Assembly (NCBI GenBank): GCA_041687295.1
Contig: JAWLCG010000008.1
Location: forward strand, 1-33,973
Direction of reading: 5' to 3'
Length of the DNA: 33,973 nucleotides
From: JAWLCG01 sp041687295
GTDB taxonomy: Bacteria > Planctomycetota > Phycisphaerae > SM23-33 > FEN-1343
The position numbers and the translations under genes were made by a program. Numbering within the stretch: position 1 is the first letter of the stretch; each line of letters begins with the position of its first letter. Below, in pieces: positions 7,633 through 17,682 of this stretch. The notes below the pieces were generated by a model. It saw nothing but the letters and a program-made list of their open reading frames with translations. It was not told the origin of the DNA and searched no databases.

Positions 7633-8523
7633 ATGTCCGACTTCCCCCGCTCGCGGATCGAGGACCTGTCGGTCTCCCGGCTGATCGTGGGCACCAACTG
7701 GTTCCTGGGCTTCACCCACACCAGCGCCGCCAAGGCGAAGTTCATCAAGGAGACGATGGGCCGGTCCCAGATCGCCGCCATCCTCCAGGCCTTCCTCGCC
7801 GAGGGCGTCGACACGCTGCTGGGCGCCCGGCCCGAGGCGGAGCACCTGCTGGCTGCCATCCGCGACGCCGAGGACCGCGTGGGCCGACCCTTCACCACCA
7901 TCGGCACGCCGGGCCTGAAGACCGATGACAGCCCGGAAAGCCGCGACGCCAACGCCCGCACCCTCGACGCCTATGCCGAAATCGGCGTGCGCATCTGCAT
8001 GCCCCACCAGGCCACCACCGACGCCATGGTCGACCGCAAGAGCCGCTCGATCCCCGGCATGGCCGAGCGCCTGGCCATGATCCGCCAGCGCGGGATGCTC
8101 CCGGGTCTGTCCACCCACATGCCCGAGACCGTCCCCTTCGCCGACCGCACCGGCCTGGATGTGGCCACGTACATCCAGATCTACAACGCCGCGGGCTTTC
8201 TCATGCAGGTCGAGGCCGACTGGGTCAACCGCGTCATCTGGGACGCCGCCCAGCCCGTCATCAGCATCAAGCCGCTGGCCGCTGGCCGGTTGCTGCCGAT
8301 CGTGGGCCTGGGCTTCGTCTGGGCGACCCTGCGCGAGCGGGACATGGTCTGCATCGGCACCATGACGCCTGACGAGGCCCGGGAGGTCATTGAGCTATCC
8401 CGAGCGATCCTCGAGCGCCGCCGGCCCGTATTAGATCTGCAGGCCACCCGCTCGAAGGAATCCCTCGAGGCGCCGCCCCGGACGGCGGGCAGTTGCCCGC
8501 GCGGCGCGGATCTGGTACAGTGA
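7633..8523 (+). CDS. Conserved hypothetical protein, degenerate aldo/keto-reductase-like TIM barrel
   Basis: It encodes 296 residues. The start at 7633 is set by AAGGAGA 5 nt upstream, and the promoter at 7573 excludes earlier starts. The N-terminal VSRLIVGTNWF segment and the C-terminal part (SIKPLAAGRLLP, then CIGTMTPDEAREVIELS) follow the layout of aldo/keto reductases, where the last region holds the cofactor-binding helix. However, the usual Asp-Thr-Ala-x-x-Tyr-Gly segment is replaced by EGVDTLLGARPEAE, so the catalytic Tyr appears missing. The last 25 residues are low-complexity and less protein-like. It is monocistronic or read into the purF-like gene 47 nt downstream. I infer a barrel-fold protein without classical reductase activity; the function is unknown. 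Confidence 0.7.
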   Translation: MSDFPRSRIEDLSVSRLIVGTNWFLGFTHTSAAKAKFIKETMGRSQIAAILQAFLAEGVDTLLGARPEAEHLLAAIRDAEDRVGRPFTTIGTPGLKTDDSPESRDANARTLDAYAEIGVRICMPHQATTDAMVDRKSRSIPGMAERLAMIRQRGMLPGLSTHMPETVPFADRTGLDVATYIQIYNAAGFLMQVEADWVNRVIWDAAQPVISIKPLAAGRLLPIVGLGFVWATLRERDMVCIGTMTPDEAREVIELSRAILERRRPVLDLQATRSKESLEAPPRTAGSCPRGADLVQ

Positions 8524-8527
8524 GGGT

Positions 8528-8556
8528 TTGGCTGGGCCCGACCACCCCCGTATACC
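8528..8556 (+). promoter_or_regulatory. Possible promoter giving a nearly leaderless purF transcript
   Basis: TTGGCT (8528-8533) and TATACC (8551-8556) are 17 nt apart; the -35 match is poor. Transcription would start about 8 nt before the ATG at 8571, where no Shine-Dalgarno sequence is visible. Weak call. Confidence 0.3.
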
Positions 8557-8570
8557 GGACGTAACCCTAT

Positions 8571-10142
8571 ATGAGTGATGATCTTCACCACGAGTGTGGC
8601 ATCGCGGCTCTCTACTGGCTCGACGAGCCCGCCGGCCCGACCGGCCCGGCCGAGGCCATGGTCCGCAACGGCGACGTCACCCCGCTGATGCCCCCGATCC
8701 TGCTGGACCTGCAGAACCGCGGGCAGTTGGCCGCCGGCCTGAGCCGCTACAACGCCGACGCCCACCAGCTGATCGACACCTACAAGGAAATCGGCACGGT
8801 GGCCGAGGCCTTCCGCATGAGCCACCCCGCCAAGCATCAGGCGATCCTCCGCGACTACGCCGGCCGGGCCGCCATCGGCCACGTCCGCTACGCCACCTGC
8901 GGCGCCGAGGACCCCAGCTACGCCCAGCCCTTCGAACGCCACCACGGGCGGCGGTGGAAGTGGTTCAGCTTTGCCTTCAACGGCAACCTCGCCAACTACG
9001 CCGAGCTCAAGCGGGCCCTGCTCGCCCGCCAGCACTACCACATGGTCCGCGACAGCGACACCGAAGTCATCATGCACGCCCTGAGCTACGGCCTGCGGGG
9101 CGACCGCCAGCCCAGCCTGGTCAGCGTGATGAAGTCGCTCGCCGACGACTTCGACGGGGCGTACAACCTGGCCTTCATCAACGGCATGGGCGAGGTGTTC
9201 ATCGCCCGCGACCCGATGGGCTTCCGCCCGCTGAGCTACGCCGTGCAGGGCCGACTCTTCGCCGCCGCCAGCGAGTCGGTCGCCCTGAGCAACCTGGGCT
9301 TCACCGACGTCCGTGACGTCGAGCCCGGCACGATGGTCATCATCAGCAAGGGTCGGCTGCAGGTGCGGCGGTTCGCGCCGTCGCCTCGGCGGGCGCACTG
9401 CTTCTTCGAGTGGGTCTACTTCTCCAACGTCGCCAGCACCCTGGACGGCTCGAGCGTCTACCTCGCCCGCGCCCGCCTGGGCCAGCGCCTCGCCGAGTTG
9501 GAGGACCAGCCCCTCGACGACAGTTGCATCGTCGTGCCCGTGCCCGACACCGCCAAGGCCACCGCCGACAGCATGGCCTACCACCTCGGCGTGCCCAGCA
9601 TGGAGGGCCTGATCCGCAACCGCTACGTCGGGCGGACCTTCATCGAGGGCAGCGATGGCCGCATGGAGAAGGCCCGGCGCAAGTACACGCCCATCCCCTC
9701 GGTGCTCAGCGGCCGACGGGTCTTCCTGGTCGAGGACTCGCTGGTGCGGGCCACTACGCTCAAGACCCTCACCGACCAGCTTCGCAGCCGGGGCAAGGCC
9801 AAAGAGATCCACATCCGCATCGGCTGTCCGCCGATCATGGCGCCGTGCTTCTACGGCATCGACATGAGCACCCTGGGAGAGCTGTACGCGCCCAAGTTCG
9901 TCGGCAAGGGCTACGACGGCAACCTGTCGGCCCAGGCGGCGGCGAAGATGGCCAAGGACCTCAACGCCGACTCGCTGCGCTACCTGTCGGTGCAGGACAT
10001 GGCCGACTGCCTGCAGTTCAGCCTCGACGACCTGTGCCTGGGCTGCGTGACCGGCAAGTACCCCACGCCCCACGGCAACCGGCTCTACCGCATGGCCAAG
10101 AAGAACCTCAAGACCGGCAAGACCGACCGCACCTACGAGTAG
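8571..10142 (+). CDS. purF: Amidophosphoribosyltransferase (PurF-type)
   Basis: It should make 5-phosphoribosylamine from PRPP and glutamine, the first committed step of purine synthesis (523 aa). The N-terminal class II glutaminase domain has the Cys nucleophile at position 9 after a short propeptide (MSDDLHHE), then NRGQ (49-52), GHVRYATCG (103-111), FNGN (136-139) and SDTEV (162-166). The phosphoribosyltransferase domain has RNRYVGRTFI (349-358) and the PRPP loop VEDSLVRATT (387-396). Cys277, Cys426, Cys489 and Cys492 fit the four ligands of the 4Fe-4S cluster known from Bacillus subtilis PurF. Compared with the family, VEDSLVRATT differs from the usual VDDSIVRGTT, and about 25 extra residues lie between the nucleophile and NRGQ. 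No Shine-Dalgarno is visible. No other pur gene is near. A divergent paralogue with another acceptor cannot be excluded. Confidence 0.8.
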   Translation: MSDDLHHECGIAALYWLDEPAGPTGPAEAMVRNGDVTPLMPPILLDLQNRGQLAAGLSRYNADAHQLIDTYKEIGTVAEAFRMSHPAKHQAILRDYAGRAAIGHVRYATCGAEDPSYAQPFERHHGRRWKWFSFAFNGNLANYAELKRALLARQHYHMVRDSDTEVIMHALSYGLRGDRQPSLVSVMKSLADDFDGAYNLAFINGMGEVFIARDPMGFRPLSYAVQGRLFAAASESVALSNLGFTDVRDVEPGTMVIISKGRLQVRRFAPSPRRAHCFFEWVYFSNVASTLDGSSVYLARARLGQRLAELEDQPLDDSCIVVPVPDTAKATADSMAYHLGVPSMEGLIRNRYVGRTFIEGSDGRMEKARRKYTPIPSVLSGRRVFLVEDSLVRATTLKTLTDQLRSRGKAKEIHIRIGCPPIMAPCFYGIDMSTLGELYAPKFVGKGYDGNLSAQAAAKMAKDLNADSLRYLSVQDMADCLQFSLDDLCLGCVTGKYPTPHGNRLYRMAKKNLKTGKTDRTYE

Positions 10143-10169
10143 CCCTCGGCCAGGGGCCGTGGCTGGCCC

Positions 10170-10200
10170 GTAGGACGGGTCGAGCCCAGCGAAACCCGGC
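10170..10200 (+). repeat. Dispersed GTAGG...GGGTCGAGC element, copy 1
   Basis: The element starts GTAGGACGGGTCGAGC and ends AGCGAAACCCGGC. About 26 of 31 positions match the copy at 33213-33243 read on the other strand. The ends can pair as a short hairpin (CGGGT with ACCCG). It occupies the 169-bp gap between purF and the flavin reductase gene. Confidence 0.6.
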
Positions 10201-10311
10201 AGGGATTTACCCAAGAGCGTCCGGGTGAGACTACGCTGTCTGCAGCCACATCTTTGACGGCAGCACCCGGTGGATACGAGACAGGGCAGGGGGCTGCCAA
10301 GGAGAGGCACG

Positions 10312-10842
10312 ATGGGCAATGTGACAAACGACTTCACGAAGCACTTCGACAAGATGATGGCCGTCCTGCGGTCGCGCGGGCTGCTGCTGGGCAGCTACGA
10401 CGCCAACAACCGGGCCAACGCCATGACCATCGGCTGGGGCGCCCTGGGCAACAGCTGGGGCATGCCGGTCTGGACGGTGCTGGTTCGGCCCAGCCGATAC
10501 ACGTTCGAGTGCATCGAGCGGACCGGCGCGTTCAGCGTCCTCGTGCCGCCCCGCGACCTGGCCCGCGCGTGCGGCCTGTGCGGCAGCAAGAGCGGCCGGG
10601 AGATGGACAAGCTGTCCGAACTGGGCCTGAGGGCCCGGCCCGGCGACGAGGTGAAGGCGCCGCTGATCGACGCCTGCCCCATCCAGTACGAGTGCACCGT
10701 GGTGCAGGCCCACGACATGGACCCGGGCCGGCTGAACCCTGAGATCGCCGACTCCGCCTACGCCAACGGCGATTTCCACCGCGTCTACTGGGGCCGAATC
10801 GACGTCGTCCACATCGACCCGGCCGGCATCGACAAGCTGTAG
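10312..10842 (+). CDS. Flavin reductase-like (flavoredoxin-type) FMN-binding protein
   Basis: This 176-residue protein belongs to the flavin reductase-like split-barrel family, whose members bind FMN and use NAD(P)H or act as electron carriers. The segment NAMTIGWGALGNSWGMPVW (about 36-54) followed by VRPSRYTFECIE is the characteristic flavin-binding pattern, and CGLCGSKSGREMDK (about 87-100) matches the conserved Cys-Gly ... Ser-Gly-x-x-x-Asp-Lys segment. The start at 10312 is preceded by GGAGAGG (10301-10307). The ABC-F gene begins 5 nt after its stop, so the two are probably co-transcribed, though no functional link is obvious. The electron donor and acceptor are unknown. Confidence 0.85.
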   Translation: MGNVTNDFTKHFDKMMAVLRSRGLLLGSYDANNRANAMTIGWGALGNSWGMPVWTVLVRPSRYTFECIERTGAFSVLVPPRDLARACGLCGSKSGREMDKLSELGLRARPGDEVKAPLIDACPIQYECTVVQAHDMDPGRLNPEIADSAYANGDFHRVYWGRIDVVHIDPAGIDKL

Positions 10843-10847
10843 TACCC

Positions 10848-12815
<1,968 letters not shown>

Positions 12816-12878
12816 TCCCAGCGGGCCCCGACCACCTGTCGACTGCGCCTGCAGGCTCTCAGGGCGGGCTCCGCCCAA

Positions 12879-12902
12879 GCCCACGGACTGCAATCCGTGG
12901 GC
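12879..12902 (+). repeat. Dispersed GCCCACGGA palindrome, copy A
   Basis: GCCCACGGA (12879-12887), loop CTGCAA, TCCGTGGGC (12894-12902): a perfect 9-bp stem. The same element occurs at 24142-24165 and 32430-32453. The right flank, ending CGGCGGGCC, also matches that of the third copy. It lies between the convergent ABC-F and HEAT-protein genes. Confidence 0.75.
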
Positions 12903-13008
12903 ATCGCGGCGGGCCAAGCATGGCGCGGCCCAACGCAGCCGCATGTCCGATGGCCGAACGATCTATACGGTCTGCCTACCGAATCTGGGGGCAACCTTGG
13001 CCCGGGCA

Positions 13009-13090
13009 AAGGTGGGGCTGCGCTTACGCTGCGCCCCAGCCTACGAAAACCGCCCGCGCTGTAGGCTGGGGCGCAGCGAAGCCCCACCTT
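13009..13090. terminator. Long inverted repeat between convergent genes, likely bidirectional terminator
   Basis: The left arm (13009-13044) and right arm (13061-13090) are complementary over their whole length except for a 6-nt insertion in the left arm (around GCGCTTA). They leave a 16-nt loop. The inner arm starts GTAGGCTGGGGCGCAGCG at 13061, related to the GTAGG elements elsewhere in the window. It lies 42 nt from the HEAT-protein stop codon and 193 nt after the ABC-F stop. No T-runs are present. Confidence 0.55.
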
Positions 13091-13132
13091 CGCCGGTGCC
13101 CCCCGAGCCCGCGCGTCCGCTAGGAAGACGGT

Positions 13133-14929
13133 CTAATCCAGCGACCAGATGGTCAGGCCCTCGGCGGGCTGGGGGCGGGGGTTGGGCAGCTCCGGCGTGG
13201 TGCCGGTGATCTGCTGCAGGGCCCAGCCGGCGGTGCGGATGAGCTCGCGGTTGGGCCGTTGCTCCTCCAGGAGCGTCCGCAGGGCGTCGCGGGCCTCGGC
13301 CAGCTGGTATCGGCCGGCCAGGCGGGCGGCATGCCAGCGGATCCGCCCGTCGCTGCGAGCGTCGTAGCTGGTGTCGGCGATGACGGCGGCGACGGCTTGG
13401 CCGAGCTGGCCGGGCTCGAGCCGGTCGCGGATCAGCTCCAGGGCGTCCAGGGCGGTAATGCCCGCCGAGGACAGGCGCATGCTCGCGAAGTGGAAGTTCA
13501 GCGTGTCCATCGCCCGCCGGGCGGCATCGGGCGCGTCCAGCCGGGCCAGCGAGAGCACCGCGTAGCCGTAGGCGTTCTCGTTGTAGGGCACCTGGTTGTA
13601 GGGGTTGCCGAAATTGGCCGCCCACTTGCGGGCGGTGAGCGTCTCCTGCTGGTGGTACTGCTGGAGCGGCTGGACGGCCCGCTCATCGCCGATCTGGCCC
13701 AGCGAGAGGGTCACCTGCGTCTGCAGCGGGTCGTGGGCGGGCAGACGGCTGAGCAGGCCGATGTGCCCGTCGAGGGCCTCGGTGCTGGCCAAGGCGCCCA
13801 GGATGTAGCTGGCGGCCTCGGCCTGGCGGCGGTGGAACTCGAGCGCCTGCGGGTCGATGCTGCCGGTGGCGGCGAGCATCTCGCGCAGTTTTTCGGCGTG
13901 CTCGATGAGCTGCTGGCCGGCGGTGCGGGCGACGGCCTCGCTGCCGATGGCGGCCAGGGCGTCGCGGGCGGCCAGGTGGTTGGCGGCGATGGGGTCTTGC
14001 AGGTTGCGCCACAGGGCGTCGACGGTGGCGGGGTCGGTGTTGCGGGCGACGGCCTGCAGGGCAGCCAGGCGGACGGGGGCCTGCGGGTCGTTCAGCAGGC
14101 GGAGGACCCAGCCCTCGCGCCCGAGGTAGCCGAGCCCCTCGGCCACGCCCGCGCGGATCAGGGGGTTGTCGTCGTTGGCGGCCCGCGTCAGCAGGGGCCG
14201 GGCCGGGCGGGCCTGCAGGCGCCCCAGCGTCGCCAGGGCGGCCGAGCGCAGGGCGGGCTGCTGGCCGGAGCCCTCCGGCGTGCTGAGGCTCTCCAGGGCG
14301 GACACGAGGGCGTCGGTCGGCTGGGCCCGGGCCGCGTTGCGGATGGCCTCCAGGCGGACCAGCGGGGGCTGGGCCGGCTCCAGCAGGGCGATCAGGCGGG
14401 CCGGCTCCAGGGCCTGGCCCATTCGCGTCAGGGCCGCCAGCGCCTGGGCGACCAGGCGGGGGTCGGTCCGGGCGGTCAGTGCGGCCAGCTCGGCCGTCGG
14501 CTCGGCCCAGTTGTGGGCGACGACGGCGCGCACGGCCTGGGCGGCCACGCGGTCTTCCTCGCTGGCCAGGGCGGCCCGCAGGTCAGCGGCGACCCACTCG
14601 AGCGGCATTCGCCCGAGGCCCGCCACGGCCGAGGCCCGCACGCGCCAGTCCTCATCGGTCAGGGCCGACCGCAGGGCCGGCAGGGCCTTGGCGTTGCGGG
14701 TGGTGCCCAGGTCGGCCACCAGGCGCTCGCGGAGGTGGACGTCCTGCCGGGTCGGCTCACGCTGGAGCGTCTCGACCAGCAGCTCGACCGTCCGGTCGCC
14801 GGCGTAGGGCGTCACGCGGTAGTCGGTCGGCTCGGTCAGCGGGGCGGCCCCGGCCGGGGCCAGGCTGGCCAGCACGATCAGCAGCACTGTACGCGGATGA
14901 GTCATCGTTGCCTTCGCGATCCGTTTCAC
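13133..14929 (-). CDS. Exported HEAT-repeat protein of an ABC-2 operon
   Basis: This 598-residue protein starts with a likely signal peptide (charged KRIAK, hydrophobic VLLIVLASLAPAGAA, cleavage near residue 28-30). The rest is mostly helical HEAT-type repeats, for example ALPALRSALTDEDWRVRAS (from about 82) and PLIRAGVAEGLGYLGREG (about 255-272), at least seven units. HEAT solenoids bind proteins; none of the visible sequence suggests catalysis. The GTG at 14929 is used because AGAGGG lies 8 nt upstream; an ATG at 14905 with AAGG is possible and would keep the hydrophobic stretch. It is the last gene of the four-gene minus-strand operon, 12 nt after the permease, so it probably works with that transporter outside the cytoplasm. 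Its partner or cargo is unknown. Confidence 0.8.
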   Translation of the reverse strand: MKRIAKATMTHPRTVLLIVLASLAPAGAAPLTEPTDYRVTPYAGDRTVELLVETLQREPTRQDVHLRERLVADLGTTRNAKALPALRSALTDEDWRVRASAVAGLGRMPLEWVAADLRAALASEEDRVAAQAVRAVVAHNWAEPTAELAALTARTDPRLVAQALAALTRMGQALEPARLIALLEPAQPPLVRLEAIRNAARAQPTDALVSALESLSTPEGSGQQPALRSAALATLGRLQARPARPLLTRAANDDNPLIRAGVAEGLGYLGREGWVLRLLNDPQAPVRLAALQAVARNTDPATVDALWRNLQDPIAANHLAARDALAAIGSEAVARTAGQQLIEHAEKLREMLAATGSIDPQALEFHRRQAEAASYILGALASTEALDGHIGLLSRLPAHDPLQTQVTLSLGQIGDERAVQPLQQYHQQETLTARKWAANFGNPYNQVPYNENAYGYAVLSLARLDAPDAARRAMDTLNFHFASMRLSSAGITALDALELIRDRLEPGQLGQAVAAVIADTSYDARSDGRIRWHAARLAGRYQLAEARDALRTLLEEQRPNRELIRTAGWALQQITGTTPELPNPRPQPAEGLTIWSLD

Positions 14930-14941
14930 AGGGATATCCCT

Positions 14942-16645
14942 CTACACCGGCCGACGCAGCTGCCAGACCCGCACCACGGTGGCCAGGAACAGCCCCACGG
15001 TGACGGTGGCAATCAGCTTCAAGTGGGCATTGAAGAGCGAGAACTGCTGGAAGGTCTCCAGCCCGGCCGCATCCAGGGCTGCCGCGATGGCGTTGGGCAC
15101 GAAGACGGCCGCCTTGAACTCGTCGCTGAACAGGTCCGGGCCCAGCATCACCAGCAGCGTCGCCACGCTCACGATGCCGACCATGCCGTAGGTCCAGGCG
15201 GTGGCGGCGGCGGTTCGGCTGCACATGGCCGAGAAGAACATGCCCAGCACCGTCACGAACAGGCTGGTCATGCCCGTCACCATCAGCACCCGCGTGATGC
15301 GGGGGGCGAGGCCCTCGTCGACGCCATGGCCCATGAAGGCCGGGAACACCATCAGAATCAGCAGCGCCGGCGTCGTGGCCACGATCAGCAGCAACAGCGG
15401 CACGATCGAGGCCTGGAATTTGCCCGAGACGATCGTCCAGCTGCGGATGCGGCTGGTGTTCATCAGGTCCCAGACGCTGGTCTCGCGGTCCGAGCAGATG
15501 CTGCCGCTGCTCATCGCCGGGCCGATCAGGATGATCAGCAGGATCTGCAGGCCGGCGACGACGGCGAGCATCTTGGCGATCAGGGCCGGGCCCTCCTGCA
15601 CCAGCTGGCCCACGGTGAGCGTCACCATGAACATCAGCAGGATCGAGACGATCAGGGCGATGCCCGTCGCCCGCAGCAGCCACTGCACCTGCAGCACCGG
15701 GCGGGTGCGGAATTCCTTCATGGCCACCACGTTCTGCCAGAAGCGGATGGCGGGCTTGCGCTTGGCCGGGTCGAACAGGAAGAAGAAGGTGCGGGCGGAG
15801 ATCTGCCCGCGCTCGACGACCTTGAGCCGTTCGCGAGGCCGCTGGGGCTGGAAGGGCCTCTGCAGCCTGGCCAGCAGGAAGCCGCCGACCACCACGAACA
15901 CGACCGCCGCCATCGGCAGGTAGAGCTGCCAGTAGGGCGGCAGGCCCTTGGCGGGGGTGGCGTAGCTGCTGTCGGGCACGACGACCGAGAGCATCGCCTG
16001 CAGCGGGCTCAGCGAGGCCAGCACGCCCAGCACCTTCGAGCCCACCGGGCCGGCCTTGAGCATCAGCTGCCCCGTCGCCGGCCAGGCCGGCATCGCCAGC
16101 AGGATCGTCACCACCAGCAGGATGCCGTAGGTCATGATGATCGAGCGGTAGCTGCGGTGCATCATCGCGCTGACGAGCAGCCCGATGGCGCCCAGGAACA
16201 ACGCCGTCACCACCAGCACGCCCAGCACAGCCAGCACCTGGCCGCCCCGCACGCCGCCCAGCAGGAACAGCGACGCCAGCACCGGCGTGCCCATGACCAC
16301 CAGCAGCAGCAGGAAGGTCAGCGAGCCGCCCATCTTGCCCACGACGATCTGCGCGGGGCTCAGGCGGGTGGCGAAGAGGCTCTCGAAGGTGTTGCGCTCC
16401 TTCTCCAGCGTCAGGGCCGTCGAGGTGAAGGCCGGGGCGAACAGGGCGATCAGCAGCAGCTGGCCGATGCCCAGCACCGCCAGCAGCCGCTGGGCCTGGT
16501 CGCCGCCGAGGCTCTGCATGCCGCCCGGCGGCCAGAGCATGAACACCACCGCGATCAGCGCCAGCAGGTAGACCACCTGCATGGCCAGGGCCTTGCGCGT
16601 CCGCAGGCTGGTGAGGACTTCCTTGCGTAGAATCGGGTTACTCAT
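14942..16645 (-). CDS. Double-length ABC-2 type transporter permease
   Basis: The 567-residue protein forms the membrane channel for the ATPase encoded 11 nt upstream. It has about eleven or twelve hydrophobic segments in two sets, residues about 20-270 and 310-567. Both halves begin with a similar amphipathic stretch, RKEVLTSLRTRKA (7-19) and MKEFRTRPVLQ (about 308), as expected if two six-helix ABC-2 halves were fused into one chain. NTFESLFATRLSPAQIVVGK (about 84-103) is the typical coupling-helix region of ABC-2/GldF-like permeases, with a counterpart SVWDLMNTSRIRSWTIVSGK in the second half. A soluble linker with RPRERL lies between the halves. The substrate is unknown; related systems export polymers, lipids or serve gliding motility. 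It shares its operon with two exported proteins. Confidence 0.85.
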   Translation of the reverse strand: MSNPILRKEVLTSLRTRKALAMQVVYLLALIAVVFMLWPPGGMQSLGGDQAQRLLAVLGIGQLLLIALFAPAFTSTALTLEKERNTFESLFATRLSPAQIVVGKMGGSLTFLLLLVVMGTPVLASLFLLGGVRGGQVLAVLGVLVVTALFLGAIGLLVSAMMHRSYRSIIMTYGILLVVTILLAMPAWPATGQLMLKAGPVGSKVLGVLASLSPLQAMLSVVVPDSSYATPAKGLPPYWQLYLPMAAVVFVVVGGFLLARLQRPFQPQRPRERLKVVERGQISARTFFFLFDPAKRKPAIRFWQNVVAMKEFRTRPVLQVQWLLRATGIALIVSILLMFMVTLTVGQLVQEGPALIAKMLAVVAGLQILLIILIGPAMSSGSICSDRETSVWDLMNTSRIRSWTIVSGKFQASIVPLLLLIVATTPALLILMVFPAFMGHGVDEGLAPRITRVLMVTGMTSLFVTVLGMFFSAMCSRTAAATAWTYGMVGIVSVATLLVMLGPDLFSDEFKAAVFVPNAIAAALDAAGLETFQQFSLFNAHLKLIATVTVGLFLATVVRVWQLRRPV

Positions 16646-16656
16646 GGTCTCTCACC

Positions 16657-17682
16657 TCACGCCGAACCGGTCGCCGACGAGGGCGCCGGCTCGGTGGGCT
16701 CGTCGGACTCGGCCTCGGTGTCCGGGACGCTGGTGCTCATGCCGCTCAGGGCCATGAAGGCGTCCTCGAGGCTCAGGGGCACCTCGCGGAAGGTGACGAC
16801 CTTGACCCCGCCGCCCATCAGCACCGCCAGCATGTCGGCCAGGGCCGCCTCGTCGCCCTTGAAGCGGAAGCGGAGCACGCCGAGGTTCTGGTCCTCCTCG
16901 TCAAGCTTGCTGCAGCGGGCGTCGGCCTGGATGAGCCGCTTGGCCGAGGCCAGGTCGCCGCCGGCCTTGATCTCCATCAGCCGATCGCGGGCGATGGCGC
17001 TGACGACCTGGTCGACGGGCCCCTGGGCCTGCAGCACGCCCTGGTGGATGATGCCCACCAGGTCGCAGATCGTCGCCAGCTCCGGCAGGATGTGGCTGGA
17101 GACCAGCACGGTCTTGCCCCGGTCGGCCAGCAGGCGGATGAGGTTGCGCATGTCGATGCGGGCCCGGGGGTCCAGGCCATTGGCCGGCTCGTCCAGCAGC
17201 AGCACCTGCGGGTCGTGCATCAGCGTGCGGGCCAGGCCCACGCGCTGGCGCATGCCCTTGGAGAGGGTGTCCACGAACCGGTCGCGCATGTAGGCCGAGC
17301 CGGTGATCTCGAAGACCTCCTCCATCCGCTGGCGGCGGTGGCGGCGGGGGATCTTGAAGGCGGCCCCGAAGAAGTCGAGGTACTCCCACACGCGCATCTG
17401 CTCGTAGACGCCGAAGTCGTCGGGCATGTAGCCCACGAGGCTCTTGAGCTTGTCGCGGTCGGTCGTCACGTCGATGCCGCCGATGATGGCCCGGCCGGCG
17501 CTGGCCTTGAGCAGGCCGGCGAGGATGCGGATCGTCGTCGTCTTGCCCGCGCCGTTGTGGCCGATGTAGCCGAACACGCTGCCGCGGGGGATGCTCAGGT
17601 TCAGGTCGTCCAGGGCCTTGATCTCGTCGTAGTGCTTGCTGAGGCCCTCGGTCTTGAGCATGATGTCGCTGTTTTGGCTCAC
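16657..17682 (-). CDS. ABC transporter ATP-binding protein (ABC-2 type, GldA/CcmA-like)
   Basis: The protein hydrolyses ATP to drive the ABC-2 permease. With the GTG start at 17682 it has 341 residues: Walker A GHNGAGKTT (41-49), signature LSKGMRQRV (140-148), Walker B VLLLDEP (160-166) and the switch His in SSHILPE. A C-terminal domain of about 120 residues with a beta-rich section and a Glu/Pro/Ser tail follows, as in many ABC-2 ATPases. The GTG is preferred because it overlaps the upstream stop codon (GTGA) and has GGAAGGA (17698-17692) 9 nt before it; the ATG at 17661 has no ribosome site, and an ATG at 17727 would overlap the upstream gene by 49 nt. The overlap implies translational coupling with the large auxiliary protein. 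Confidence 0.9.
   Translation of the reverse strand: MSQNSDIMLKTEGLSKHYDEIKALDDLNLSIPRGSVFGYIGHNGAGKTTTIRILAGLLKASAGRAIIGGIDVTTDRDKLKSLVGYMPDDFGVYEQMRVWEYLDFFGAAFKIPRRHRRQRMEEVFEITGSAYMRDRFVDTLSKGMRQRVGLARTLMHDPQVLLLDEPANGLDPRARIDMRNLIRLLADRGKTVLVSSHILPELATICDLVGIIHQGVLQAQGPVDQVVSAIARDRLMEIKAGGDLASAKRLIQADARCSKLDEEDQNLGVLRFRFKGDEAALADMLAVLMGGGVKVVTFREVPLSLEDAFMALSGMSTSVPDTEAESDEPTEPAPSSATGSA

Noticed and set aside
12816..13132. CRISPR-like array because of the repeated palindromes
   Set aside because: The repeats are single inverted elements without regular spacing or spacers, and no cas gene is near.
13259..16630. Open frame of 1123 codons on the plus strand
   Set aside because: It is the complement of the HEAT-protein and permease genes and gives Gln/Gly/His-rich sequence without domains.
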